Shown in pieces: positions 14,881-24,007 of a DNA stretch of 64,000 bases. Under the pieces are notes generated by a model. That model was not told the DNA's origin. It made no database searches and worked only from the letters and a program-made list of their open reading frames with translations. The DNA is from Paenibacillus_V sp046244365. Lineage in GTDB: Bacteria > Bacillota > Bacilli > Paenibacillales > NBRC-103111. Numbering within the stretch: the first letter of the stretch is position 1; every line of letters begins with the position of its first letter. A program made the translations under genes and the position numbers. Location: contig NZ_CP176395.1 of the NCBI RefSeq assembly GCF_046244365.1, forward strand, positions 4,154,001-4,218,000. Direction: 5' to 3'.

Positions 14881-17658
14881 ATGACGAAGTACACACCGAT
14901 GATCGAGCAATATTTGTCCATTAAAGCCGGTGTGCAGGACGCCTTTTTGTTTTTTCGGCTGGGCGATTTTTATGAGATGTTTTTTGAGGATGCGATACTG
15001 GCCTCCCGCGAGCTTGAGATTACGTTGACCGGCAGAGAGGGCGGGGCGGAGGAGCGCATCCCGATGTGCGGAATCCCCTACCATTCTGCGGAAAACTACA
15101 TAGCGAGACTGATTGAAAAAGGATATAAAGTCGCGATCTGCGAGCAGGTGGAGGATCCTTCCGAGGCGAAGGGCGTCGTTCGACGCGAGGTCGTGCGGAT
15201 CGTTACGCCGGGCACGCTGATGGACGGGAAGCTGCTAAGCGACAGGCTGAACAATTACATCGCCGGTGTCGTAGCGCTTGGCGACCGCTTCGGATTCACG
15301 GTTTGCGATTTGTCGACGGGCGAAATGTATGTAACGGAACTTGCCGGCGCATACGAGCCTCTTGTCGACGAGCTCGCCGTATATTCGCCGTCGGAGCTGA
15401 TCGCGGGCACGGAGCTGCTGGAACAGCTTCAGACGGGTCTTCATGCAGCGGTACGGCCCGCCGTCATGACGAACTGGGATAAGGCGGACGGCGTTCCGCT
15501 GGAGAATCAATTTCCGGCGGAGACGGTCGCCGCGCTTTCTGCACCCTCACGCGCCGCCGTAGCCTTGATGCTCTCTTACTTGGGGGAAACGCAGAAAAGG
15601 GCGCTTACGCATATCACAAACGTTCACTGGTACGAAACAAATCAATATATGACGATGGATCCGTTCACCAGACGAAATCTGGAGCTGGTGGAGACGGTTC
15701 GTGAACGAAGCAAAAAGGGCTCGCTGCTATGGCTTCTGGACGAGACGGTAACCGCGATCGGCGGGCGCATGCTGCGGCGCTGGATCGAGAAGCCGCTAAT
15801 GAACCGGGAGCGTATCGAAGAACGTCTCGACGCGGTCGATTGTCTCTATAATCAACTGATCGTTCGCGACGAGCTGCGCGGGTTGCTGAAAGAGGTTTAC
15901 GATCTGGAGCGGCTCGTCGCCCGAATCTCCTACGGAAGCGCGAACGCGCGCGATCTTCATGCGCTTAAGCTGTCTCTGGCGGTCGTACCGGCCGTTCGCG
16001 AGCTGTGCTTGTCCGCGTCGTCCGAGACGCTGCGCCGGCTCGCTTCGCAAATCGACGGCTGCACCGACATCGGCAGCTGGATCGAGGCCGCGATCGTCGA
16101 GGATGCGCCGGTTTCGGTACGCGACGGCGGCATGATCAAGGACGGCTACGATCCGCATCTTGACCAGCTCAAGGAAGCGGACCGCAACGGCAAGCAGTGG
16201 ATTGCGGAGCTGGAGCGGCGCGAGCGAGAACGGACGGGCGTGAAATCGCTCAAAATCGGCTATAACAAGGTGTTCGGCTATTACATTGAAGTAACGCGCT
16301 CCAACCTGGGATCGCTTCCGGAAGGATTGTATGAGCGCAAGCAAACGCTGGCCAATGCGGAGCGTTTCATCACGCCGGAGCTCAAGGAGAAAGAAGCGCT
16401 TATTCTCGAAGCTCAGGAGAAGATGGTCGACATCGAATACGGCTTGTTCGTTCAACTGCGCGAACGCGTAGCCGGCGAAATCGACCGGTTACAGCGTTTG
16501 GCCGAGCGCATTGCCGCTGCGGACGCCTACCAATCACTGGCGACGATAAGCGCGAGCAACCGTTTCGTGCGTCCGCAGCTGTCGGACGGATACGGGCTTC
16601 AAGTGGAAGGCGGCAGACATCCGGTCGTCGAAGCGGTGTCGAAGGACGGGCAATTCGTTCGGAACGACACGATGCTGGACAAGCAGGACGGCAGTATGCT
16701 GCTAATCACGGGGCCGAATATGGCGGGGAAGAGCACGTACATGCGCCAGGTGGCGATGATCGGCATCATGGCGCAAATCGGCTGCTTCGTCCCGGCGGAT
16801 CGGGCCGTCGTGCCGCTGATCGATCGTATTTTCACGCGGATCGGGGCGGCTGACGACTTGATCGGCGGACAAAGCACGTTCATGGTCGAAATGATGGACA
16901 TACAGGTAATGACCGCCAAGGCTACCGAGAGAAGTCTCGTTATTATCGACGAGCTGGGAAGAGGGACTTCCACCGGCGAAGGGATGGCGATCGCCCAGGC
17001 CGTGATCGAGTTTTTGCATGACCGGATCGGCTGCAAGACGCTCGTATCGACGCATTTTCATGAGCTTGCTCATCTGGAGGAAAGCTTGCCGCAGCTGCGG
17101 AATTACTGTATGGCGGTGAAGGAAAGCGGCCAGCAGGTGACGTTCCTGCGCAAGCTGATCCGCGGGGCGGCAAGCACGAGCTACGGCATCTATTGCGCCA
17201 GAATCGCCGGACTTCCCGATTTGATTATCGAACGGGCATACGAGCTGTTGAACGGCATGGAGCATCAAGAAGACGCATCGCGACCGGCTAAGACGGAAGC
17301 GGCCTCCGCCATGTCAGGAAAAGCGGCTCATCAGCCTCCGGATCAGGGGGACAATCTTGCCGGAACGACCGGAGGGCTCGTTTATGAGAAGCAAGCGGCG
17401 CCTTCGTCCGGTTTCGACATTCGGGAGACAGGCTCCGTTCAAAGCGACGTCGCCCGGCAGCAGACGGCGGCCGGATACGTGCAGCTCAGTCTGTTCCAAG
17501 AACAAGCGGAAGCGAAGGCGGCTGCAGCCAAGCCCAAATCGGATGCGAAGGCGGATCATGTCGCGGAGCTGATCCGTACGGCTGATTTGATCAACATGAC
17601 GCCGCTTGCGGCGATGAATTTGCTCTATGAATTGAAACAAAAGCTGCAGGAGAAATAA
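14881..17658 (+). CDS. mutS: DNA mismatch repair protein MutS
   Basis: MutS binds mismatched DNA and recruits MutL. The 925-residue protein has the mismatch-reading Phe-X-Glu in 'GDFYEMFFEDA' (about residue 36), and the ATPase Walker A 'GPNMAGKSTYMRQ' and Walker B 'LVIIDELGRGTSTGEG'. An extended, poorly conserved linker (about residues 800-860) makes it longer than the usual 850-870. The linker ends in 'VQLSLFQEQ', a good beta-clamp-binding motif (QLSLF). The ATG at 14881 is preferred to ATG 14875 because the latter touches the GGGGG ribosome site. It is followed by a ctpA-type gene and mutL on the same strand. Confidence 0.97.
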   Translation: MTKYTPMIEQYLSIKAGVQDAFLFFRLGDFYEMFFEDAILASRELEITLTGREGGAEERIPMCGIPYHSAENYIARLIEKGYKVAICEQVEDPSEAKGVVRREVVRIVTPGTLMDGKLLSDRLNNYIAGVVALGDRFGFTVCDLSTGEMYVTELAGAYEPLVDELAVYSPSELIAGTELLEQLQTGLHAAVRPAVMTNWDKADGVPLENQFPAETVAALSAPSRAAVALMLSYLGETQKRALTHITNVHWYETNQYMTMDPFTRRNLELVETVRERSKKGSLLWLLDETVTAIGGRMLRRWIEKPLMNRERIEERLDAVDCLYNQLIVRDELRGLLKEVYDLERLVARISYGSANARDLHALKLSLAVVPAVRELCLSASSETLRRLASQIDGCTDIGSWIEAAIVEDAPVSVRDGGMIKDGYDPHLDQLKEADRNGKQWIAELERRERERTGVKSLKIGYNKVFGYYIEVTRSNLGSLPEGLYERKQTLANAERFITPELKEKEALILEAQEKMVDIEYGLFVQLRERVAGEIDRLQRLAERIAAADAYQSLATISASNRFVRPQLSDGYGLQVEGGRHPVVEAVSKDGQFVRNDTMLDKQDGSMLLITGPNMAGKSTYMRQVAMIGIMAQIGCFVPADRAVVPLIDRIFTRIGAADDLIGGQSTFMVEMMDIQVMTAKATERSLVIIDELGRGTSTGEGMAIAQAVIEFLHDRIGCKTLVSTHFHELAHLEESLPQLRNYCMAVKESGQQVTFLRKLIRGAASTSYGIYCARIAGLPDLIIERAYELLNGMEHQEDASRPAKTEAASAMSGKAAHQPPDQGDNLAGTTGGLVYEKQAAPSSGFDIRETGSVQSDVARQQTAAGYVQLSLFQEQAEAKAAAAKPKSDAKADHVAELIRTADLINMTPLAAMNLLYELKQKLQEK

Positions 17659-17706
17659 GGGCTGCCGCAACATGAATATAGACGACCTTGGGGAGGGCGG
17701 GCTGAG

Positions 17707-19158
17707 ATGAAGCGTCAAAGATACGGATTTCTGCGGCGTATGGTTGTCGGTGCGCTGATCGCGGCTTGCTTGTCCGCATCGCCTGCAGTCCTCTCGGCGG
17801 AGAGTATGGACAGTAAAGCGGCGGATCGGGATCTCGTACAGGAATTGATCGAGAAATACCATGTCAGCGGGTTGGAGAGCGAAGCGCTCGCGGGGAAATC
17901 CGTCGATGAAATGCTGGAGAAGCTGAATGATCCGCATACCAACTATTTTACTAAGGAAGACTACGCTTCTTTTCAAAGCATGCTTAACCGGGATTTCGTC
18001 GGGATCGGCATTCAGCTCGAAGAGGTCAAGGAAGGATTGCTCATTGTCGAAGTGTATGCCGGTACCGAGGCGGAAGCCGCCGGTATTCGGGAGGGCGACA
18101 TCATCGTAGCGGTCGAAGGCAGTCGGGTAGCGGGACAGAAGTATGACGAGTTAACCGGTGTTCTGCTTGGTCCCGAGAACAGCGTACTGAACGTGGAGAT
18201 CGAACGCGAAGGCAATCGAAAAGCATACGCCATCAAACGTAAAACCATCGTACTGCCTGTCGTCACGGGACAGCTGTTCGACGGCCAAACGGGTTATATT
18301 AAAGTCGCCACTTTCTCGGAGGACGCGGACGAACGTTTTCAAGACGAATTAAACAAATTGAAAAAAGCCGGGATGACATCGCTGATCGTCGATTTGCGCG
18401 ACAATCCGGGGGGATTGGTGGATACGGCGCAAAACATCGCGAAGGCGTTTATCGAGAACGGGGTACTCATTCATATGCTTGACCGGGACAAGAACGACAA
18501 GCCCGTTTTCGTCGAAGGCGGTTCGGCATTGCCATTGCCCGTCTACTTTCTGGTAAATGAGTTCAGTGCAAGCGCCTCTGAAGTGTTGACAGGCTTTGTT
18601 CAAGATTACAAGCTGGCCAAAGTGATCGGGAAGAAAACGTACGGAAAAGGAAGCGTACAGTCGATTTTCGGACTCACAAGCGGCGGCATGCTAAAACTGA
18701 CGATCGAACAGTACTTGACGCCTAATTATCGGGTTGTCGATCATAAAGGACTGCAGCCGGATACGGAGGTCGAGGGCAACCTTCCGCAGTTGATCGAAGC
18801 ACTCCATCAAACCGGCATCACGGAAATAACTCTCGAGCGAACGCCGACGCAAGTAACGATCGATAGAGTCAAACGCGAAGAGCTGATGAGCGTTGTCGTC
18901 GAGAATGGAAAAACGTATGTTCCCGCTCGAGTACTGGCTGCGCTTATCGGCGGAACGGTCGGCTGGAACGCCGAGTACTCCTCGGTTGACGTGAAAGCTG
19001 CGAAGGCGGCCGCTTCCTATACCGAAAAAGACAGGACGCTCATTTTGAAGGACGGTACGGGATACATCGAATTAGGCGCATTCACGCGCGCTTTCCCTCA
19101 ACTGGCTTGGGGCGGAGAAGGGGAGCGGATATCGATTTTTGCCAGGAAGGCGGGGTAA
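17707..19158 (+). CDS. Carboxyl-terminal processing protease (S41, CtpA-like)
   Basis: A secreted or membrane-tethered serine protease of 483 residues. The N-terminal signal sequence (basic MKRQRYGFLRR, then a hydrophobic stretch to about residue 35, possible cleavage after VLSA) sends it outside the membrane. A PDZ domain spans about residues 95-175 ('IVEVYAGTEAEAAGIREGD'). The S41 catalytic core follows, with serine in 'FSASASEVLTG' and the lysine/glutamine pair in 'YGKGSVQ'. The last 100 residues look like a copper-amine-oxidase N-terminal-like domain ('VPARVLAALIGGTVGWN'), often a cell-wall-associated module in Bacillota. The gene lies between mutS and mutL; mutL starts five bases after its stop, so the genes are probably cotranscribed. 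Confidence 0.92.
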   Translation: MKRQRYGFLRRMVVGALIAACLSASPAVLSAESMDSKAADRDLVQELIEKYHVSGLESEALAGKSVDEMLEKLNDPHTNYFTKEDYASFQSMLNRDFVGIGIQLEEVKEGLLIVEVYAGTEAEAAGIREGDIIVAVEGSRVAGQKYDELTGVLLGPENSVLNVEIEREGNRKAYAIKRKTIVLPVVTGQLFDGQTGYIKVATFSEDADERFQDELNKLKKAGMTSLIVDLRDNPGGLVDTAQNIAKAFIENGVLIHMLDRDKNDKPVFVEGGSALPLPVYFLVNEFSASASEVLTGFVQDYKLAKVIGKKTYGKGSVQSIFGLTSGGMLKLTIEQYLTPNYRVVDHKGLQPDTEVEGNLPQLIEALHQTGITEITLERTPTQVTIDRVKREELMSVVVENGKTYVPARVLAALIGGTVGWNAEYSSVDVKAAKAAASYTEKDRTLILKDGTGYIELGAFTRAFPQLAWGGEGERISIFARKAG

Positions 19159-19163
19159 AAGGT

Positions 19164-21212
19164 ATGGGCAGCATTCGCATTCTAGACGATCATATTGCGA
19201 ACCAGATCGCCGCGGGCGAGGTAGTCGAACGTCCTTCGTCGGTCGTAAAGGAATTGGTGGAGAATGCGATTGACGCCGGGAGCTCGCGGATCGACGTATC
19301 GCTCGAAGAGGGCGGGTTGCAGCTGATCCGCGTGACCGACAACGGATCGGGCATTGCGGGTGACGACCTCCAGACGGCTTTTCTCCGTCACGCGACAAGC
19401 AAAATCGTTTCCGGCAAAGATTTGTTCCATATTCGAACGTTAGGCTTTCGCGGAGAAGCGCTGCCTTCCATCGCCGCCGTCTCTAAAGTCGAGTGCGCAA
19501 CGGCAACCGATACCGGCGGCCTAGGCCGCCGTCTCGTAATTGAAGGCGGAACGGTCGTAAGCTTCGAGGATGCGGCGTCATCGCGCGGCACCGACATTTT
19601 GATTAAGGAATTGTTTTACAACACGCCGGCCAGGCTCAAGTATATGAAGACGATTCAGACGGAGCTCGGACATGTCTCGGATTATATTTACCGGCTGGCG
19701 ATGGCGCATCCCGGCATTGCGTTCACGCTAAAGCATAACGGAAATACGCTCCTGCAGACGCTCGGCAACGGGGACTTGCTGCAGGTCGTCGCGGCGGTAT
19801 ACGGAACGGCGCTCGCAAAGCAGATGGTGCCGGTCAGCGGCGAAAGTCTCGATTATGCGGTTATCGGTTACGTTTCGAAGCCGGAGTTGACGAGGGCGAA
19901 CCGTTCGGCCGTATCCACATTCATCAACGGACGGTACGTAAAAAATTATGTGCTTGCGAATGCTGTCATGAACGCTTTCCACACGCTGCTGCCGATCAAC
20001 CGGTTTCCTGCGGCTGCACTGCACTTAACGATGGATCCTTCACTACTGGACGTGAACGTTCACCCGGCGAAGCTGGAAGTCCGCTTCAGCAAGGAAGCGG
20101 AGCTGATGCAGTGCGTGGAGCAGGCGGTTCGCGAAGCGCTTGGCCGCCATGTGCTTATCCCGAAGGGAGGGAAGACGGCTGCGCCAAAGACTGCGGTCAT
20201 CCAAGAAAGGATGGAGCTGTATCGCCCGTCGGCAGCGGAAGCGGCGCCGCAACCGGCGGCTCCCGCCGCAAGCCCGGACATCAAGGTCCCCGGCTCCGCC
20301 GGCGATCTTGATGCGGGATTGGCGGCGATCCGCCCGGCTGCGCCTAGCGGCGGCGGCTCTGCTGCGCGCGTCAGCTACGCGGCTCCAACGGCGCAGCCTG
20401 CGCCGCGCGAGTTTGCAGCAGCCGGGGACAGCCCGGCGCCGGCGCGCGCCGAATCGGCAGCCGCGGCCGTCCCGCCGGCTGCCATGCCGCAGCGGTATGC
20501 CGCTTCCGGCGGCGGTTCCGGCCGGGCGCCGCAGCCTGCGCCGCGCGTGCAGCTGCCCGAGGGCGCGTATATGGCGATCGGCGGCGTCAGCGCCGAGCCG
20601 GTCGAGCGTCCCGCGCCGACGCTGCCCGCATTTCCGCAGCTTGCGCCGATCGGCCAGCTGCACGGGACGTACCTCGTGGCGCAGAACGAGGACGGTCTGT
20701 ACTTGATCGACCAGCACGCCGCGCACGAAAGAATCAATTTCGAGCATTATTACGAGCTGTTCGGCCGTCCCGTCGAGGTAAGCCAAGAGCTGCTCGTACC
20801 GATTACGCTCGATTTTACCCCCGCGGAAGCGGAGCAGATGAAAACGCGGCTGTCGATGTTCGAGCAGGTCGGCGTGTTTATCGAGCATTTTGGCGGGAAC
20901 ACTTTTATCGTAAGGGCGTATCCGCACTGGCTGCCGGCCGGCGAGGAGAAAGACGTCCTTGAGGAAATGGCCGAATGGGTGCTGTCCGAGAAGAAAACGA
21001 TCGATTTGGCGCGGCTGCGCGAGAAGTCTTCGGCGCTCTGCTCCTGCAAGGCGTCGATTAAAGCGAATCAGAGCCAGAGCCTGCTCGAAATGGAGGCGCT
21101 GCTCGACCGGTTAGCGGCATGCCGGAATCCCTATACATGCCCGCACGGCAGGCCGATCGTCGTAAGCTTCTCTTCGTATGAACTGGAAAAAATGTTTAAA
21201 CGCGTCATGTAA
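19164..21212 (+). CDS. mutL: DNA mismatch repair protein MutL
   Basis: MutL is the ATP-driven nicking endonuclease of mismatch repair. The GHKL ATPase at the N-terminus shows 'VKELVENAIDAG', 'DNGSGI' and 'TLGFRGEALPSIAAVS'. The C-terminal endonuclease part has 'DQHAAHERINFE', 'CSCKASIKAN' and 'CPHGRPI', the metal-site motifs, so nicking activity is expected. 'QELLVP' (about residue 538) matches the clamp-binding motif of B. subtilis MutL. The linker at about residues 350-490 is extremely rich in Ala, Pro and Gly and has higher GC than its surroundings, with an exact 18-base direct repeat (20392-20409, 20530-20547). The product is 682 residues. The ATG at 19164 is chosen on the family start GSIRILDDHIANQIAAGEVV. 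Confidence 0.97.
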   Translation: MGSIRILDDHIANQIAAGEVVERPSSVVKELVENAIDAGSSRIDVSLEEGGLQLIRVTDNGSGIAGDDLQTAFLRHATSKIVSGKDLFHIRTLGFRGEALPSIAAVSKVECATATDTGGLGRRLVIEGGTVVSFEDAASSRGTDILIKELFYNTPARLKYMKTIQTELGHVSDYIYRLAMAHPGIAFTLKHNGNTLLQTLGNGDLLQVVAAVYGTALAKQMVPVSGESLDYAVIGYVSKPELTRANRSAVSTFINGRYVKNYVLANAVMNAFHTLLPINRFPAAALHLTMDPSLLDVNVHPAKLEVRFSKEAELMQCVEQAVREALGRHVLIPKGGKTAAPKTAVIQERMELYRPSAAEAAPQPAAPAASPDIKVPGSAGDLDAGLAAIRPAAPSGGGSAARVSYAAPTAQPAPREFAAAGDSPAPARAESAAAAVPPAAMPQRYAASGGGSGRAPQPAPRVQLPEGAYMAIGGVSAEPVERPAPTLPAFPQLAPIGQLHGTYLVAQNEDGLYLIDQHAAHERINFEHYYELFGRPVEVSQELLVPITLDFTPAEAEQMKTRLSMFEQVGVFIEHFGGNTFIVRAYPHWLPAGEEKDVLEEMAEWVLSEKKTIDLARLREKSSALCSCKASIKANQSQSLLEMEALLDRLAACRNPYTCPHGRPIVVSFSSYELEKMFKRVM

Positions 21213-21256
21213 CGCGCGGAAACGCGTTTCCGCGCGATGTTGAAAGGGGGAACATC

Positions 21257-22033
21257 GTGCTCATCACGACATCGTATGCGCCGTCCGATCAACTGAAGGC
21301 TGCGGTCAATAGGCTTGCGGACGGGCTTGAAGGAAAGCTTGTCCCAAGGCGGCAATATTCCTTGCCGAGGCTACGTTCGATGTACGGCGATTCCGATATT
21401 TTGGTCGCGAACGAACGGGAGCTGCGGTATTATGCCGGAGACGGCACGGAAGTTTATTTTCATCCCAGCAACGGATATGTCAGAATCAAACGCATGCGGA
21501 AGGGCGAGAGCGATCTGCTGATCGAAATCAGCGGGGCATCGCCGGGCGATTCCGTATTGGATTGTACGGCGGGGCTCGCAGCCGATGCAATTGTTTTCGC
21601 TTACGCCGTAGGGCCGACGGGTACCGTTACGGCACTGGAAAGCAGCCCGGTGCTGGCATGCTTGCTGCGTGAAGGTTTATCCTCCTACACGACCGAAATT
21701 GCGGAAGCGACCGTTGCCATGAGAGCCGTCCGCGTTGAAGAATCGGATCATCTGGATTATTTGCGGCGACAGCCTGACCGCAGCTTCGACATCGTCTATT
21801 TTGATCCGATGTTTCGCAAGCCGATACAAGATTCCAGCTCCATGTCGCCGATCCGTTCGGTAGCGGACATGCGTGCCCTTACCGAGGAGGCGGTTGCCGA
21901 AGCGAAAAGGGTGGCGCGGCGTTGCGTGATCCTGAAAGAGCACCGGGATAGCGGAGAATTCGAGCGGCTCGGTTTTACGAGAAACGATCGTTCGCAAGCA
22001 GCTAAAACCGTTTATGGAGTGATTGAACTGTGA
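21257..22033 (+). CDS. Class I SAM-dependent methyltransferase (PF04445/RsmJ-like)
   Basis: A 258-residue protein with the SAM-binding motif 'VLDCTAGLAADAIVFAYAVG' in outline (VLDCTAGLAADAI near residue 98) and a late motif 'FDIVYFDPMFRKPI' containing DPMF, which fits nucleic-acid N-methyltransferases such as RsmJ. The substrate here is not known. The start is GTG 21257 after AAAGGGGGAA. The stop codon overlaps the GTG start of miaA, so translation of the two is coupled. It lies at the mutL-miaA junction, one tRNA-modification gene following it. Confidence 0.8.
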   Translation: MLITTSYAPSDQLKAAVNRLADGLEGKLVPRRQYSLPRLRSMYGDSDILVANERELRYYAGDGTEVYFHPSNGYVRIKRMRKGESDLLIEISGASPGDSVLDCTAGLAADAIVFAYAVGPTGTVTALESSPVLACLLREGLSSYTTEIAEATVAMRAVRVEESDHLDYLRRQPDRSFDIVYFDPMFRKPIQDSSSMSPIRSVADMRALTEEAVAEAKRVARRCVILKEHRDSGEFERLGFTRNDRSQAAKTVYGVIEL

Positions 22034-23007
22034 CGCAAGGCAATACCAAACCAAAGCTGCTGGTGCTCGTCGGACCGACAGCGGTAGGAAAGACCGCGTT
22101 AAGCTTGGAAATCTCGAAGCAGCTAGGCTGCGAAATCATTTCCGGCGACTCGATGCAAGTATATCGCGGCATGGATATCGGGACGGCCAAAGCGTCTCCG
22201 GACGAGCAGAAGCTCGTTCCCCATCATATGATCGATATTCACGATCCCGACTATCCTTTCTCGGCTGCCGAATTTCAGGAACGGGCCCATCGGTTGATCG
22301 CAGAGATTACCGCAAGAGGCAACTTGCCGTTCATCGTCGGCGGGACAGGACTTTACGTGGAATCGCTTTGCTACGGCTTTCAATTTACGGATGCCGGCTG
22401 GGACGAGCCGTTCCGCAACGCGCAGCAAGCCTTTCTCGAGGAGCATGGCGAGGCGGCGCTTCACGACAGGCTGCGGCAGGTCGATCCCGCTTCCGCCGAA
22501 CGGTTGCACCCGAACGATCACCGCAGGGTGATTCGCGCCTTGGAGGTCGTTCATGTGACGGGCAAGCCGCTTTCGGAGCATTTGGCCGGGCAGAAGAAGG
22601 AATCGCCGTTCGAACTCTGCCTGATCGGGTTGACAATGGATAGGGCAATCCTATATAAACGAATTGAAGAGCGGATCGATCTGATGATCGAGCAGGGGCT
22701 TGTCGATGAAGTGAAGGGACTGCTTGCCAAAGGCTATAACCGCGGGCATATTGCCATGCAAGCGATCGGGTACAAGGAGATTATCGATTATGTCTGCGGG
22801 GAGACGGAATATAACAGAGCCGTCGAGCTGCTTAAGCGAAATACGCGCCGTTTTGCCAAAAGACAGCTGTCCTGGTTTCGGCATATGCATGACATTCAAT
22901 GGGTAACCGTCCAGGAAGCGTCAAACTTTTGTGATGTTTTGCAAGAAATTCGTGCTATAATAGCAGGAAAGTTTCACCCTCATGCGGAATATACTACAAA
23001 GCAATAG
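22030..23007 (+). CDS. miaA: tRNA dimethylallyltransferase MiaA
   Basis: MiaA transfers a dimethylallyl group to A37 of tRNAs that read codons starting with U. The 325-residue protein has the P-loop 'GPTAVGKTALSLEI', the 'SGDSMQVYRGMDIGTAK' motif, 'PHHMIDI', 'VGGTGLYVESL' and 'RRFAKRQLSWFRH'. The start is GTG 22030, overlapping the stop of the methyltransferase gene. A second promoter (TGCTATAAT at 22953) inside its 3' end probably drives hfq. The miaA-hfq order is conserved in many bacteria. Confidence 0.97.
   Translation: MTQGNTKPKLLVLVGPTAVGKTALSLEISKQLGCEIISGDSMQVYRGMDIGTAKASPDEQKLVPHHMIDIHDPDYPFSAAEFQERAHRLIAEITARGNLPFIVGGTGLYVESLCYGFQFTDAGWDEPFRNAQQAFLEEHGEAALHDRLRQVDPASAERLHPNDHRRVIRALEVVHVTGKPLSEHLAGQKKESPFELCLIGLTMDRAILYKRIEERIDLMIEQGLVDEVKGLLAKGYNRGHIAMQAIGYKEIIDYVCGETEYNRAVELLKRNTRRFAKRQLSWFRHMHDIQWVTVQEASNFCDVLQEIRAIIAGKFHPHAEYTTKQ
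22953..22961 (+). promoter_or_regulatory. Extended -10 promoter for hfq within miaA
   Basis: TGCTATAAT lies inside the last codons of miaA. It would give hfq a leader of about 335 bases. No convincing -35 box is seen. Confidence 0.5.
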
Positions 23008-23135
23008 CTAGTACCAGGATTGAATACCGGTTTTGTGAAACGAATACGCTCTACGGTATGTCTTATACTATGTGCGCATGCCGTCAGCAAGCGGTATGGA
23101 ATGGGACAAGGAATCGATTGACCTTGTACATATGG

Positions 23136-23164
23136 CAAGCCGCGGAACGCTTCGGCGTTCTTGC
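23136..23164 (+). other. Stable hairpin in the hfq leader
   Basis: GAACGC-TTCG-GCGTTC forms a stem closed by a UUCG tetraloop, extended by GCAA and TTGC on the outside across a bulge. No T-run follows, so it is not a classical terminator. It lies in the 296-base gap between miaA and hfq, where I see no other gene. Confidence 0.45.
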
Positions 23165-23303
23165 TTGAACCGGGATCGGCGATAGAGACGTCCAGACGGG
23201 ACGGGTTCGTACTTTCGGTCCGGAGTTCCACAAGCTTTGAATGAATCAGCGAATGCTTGCCAAGCGGGCTGCTCGCTCCACAATTATTTAGGGGGTTCGA
23301 CGA

Positions 23304-23543
23304 ATGAACAAATCGATCAACATCCAGGACAATTTTCTGAATTCGCTGCGCAAGGAGAGCATTCCGGTAACCGTCTATTTGACGAACGGCTTTCAAATTC
23401 GCGGCGTTATTAAAGCGTTTGACAACTTTACGATCATTATCGACAGCGAAGGCAGACAGCAAATGGTATATAAGCATGCGATTTCCACCTTTACGCCTTC
23501 CCGCTCGGTTTCTTTTTTGCAGGACAACAATCACGACGCCTAA
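23304..23543 (+). CDS. hfq: RNA-binding chaperone Hfq
   Basis: A 79-residue Sm-like protein that forms hexameric rings and binds small RNAs and A-rich mRNA. It starts 'MNKSINIQDNFLN', and has the Sm1 part 'NGFQIRGVIKAFDNFTIII' and the Sm2 'QQMVYKHAIST' (YKHA form). The ATG follows TAGGGGGTTCGACGA. The leader is long and partly structured, and a strong terminator follows, so it can be made as its own transcript. Confidence 0.97.
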   Translation: MNKSINIQDNFLNSLRKESIPVTVYLTNGFQIRGVIKAFDNFTIIIDSEGRQQMVYKHAISTFTPSRSVSFLQDNNHDA

Positions 23544-23587
23544 TCGCGTAACCTTTTTCGCATCAGCATCGTCTATAGCAACGTACG

Positions 23588-23616
23588 GAACAACCCCAAC
23601 GGGTTGTTCTTTTGTT
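23588..23616 (+). terminator. Terminator after hfq
   Basis: A nine-pair perfect stem, GAACAACCC and GGGTTGTTC with a CAAC loop, is followed by TTTTGTT. Confidence 0.85.
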
Positions 23617-23666
23617 AGAAAGGAGCTTTTGTTATAAAATTGTTAGGAGCCTGTTAGGAATGTCGC

Positions 23667-23995
23667 GGATTAAGCTACAGAGCATCGCGTCACTCCGTAG
23701 GGATTTGAACTTGGGCTCCCCGCAAAGTATTCGGTTGTTTGGTTGAGATTTCGGGCCCCCCCGCAAAGTACTCGGATTAAGCTACAGAGCATCGCGTTAC
23801 TTTGTGGTGATTCTGTACTCGGGGCTCCCCGCTAGGTATTCGGTTGTTTGGTTGAGATTTTGGGGCCCCCCGCAAAGTACTCGGATTAAGCTACAGAGCA
23901 TCACGTCACTTTGTGGGGGATTATAAACTTGGGGCTCCCCGCAAAGTATTCGGATTATACTACAAAGCTTAGCTTCACTTTGTGGGGAAATTTCA
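23667..23995 (+). repeat. Tandem palindromic repeat array between hfq and the penicillin-binding protein gene
   Basis: The 464-base gap holds units that begin GGATTAAGCTAC at 23667, 23774 and 23883, with a degenerate fourth (GGATTATACTAC) at 23952. Periods are 107, 109 and 69 bases. Each long unit has an A part (66-68 bases) and a B part (41 bases, starting GGTTGTTTGGTTGAG); the third unit lacks B. A and B both end in GGG(C/T)CCCCGCAAAGTA. The A part can fold: ACTTTGTGGGG (23908-23918) pairs with CCCCGCAAAGT (23937-23947) over 11 pairs. The last partial unit ends just before the ribosome site of the next gene. Confidence 0.85.
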
Positions 23996-24007
23996 GGAGG
24001 GGCTAGC

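Noticed and set aside
23667..23995. The repeat array as a CRISPR array.
   Set aside because: Unit length, composite A/B structure and lack of unique spacers of constant length do not fit, and no cas genes are nearby.
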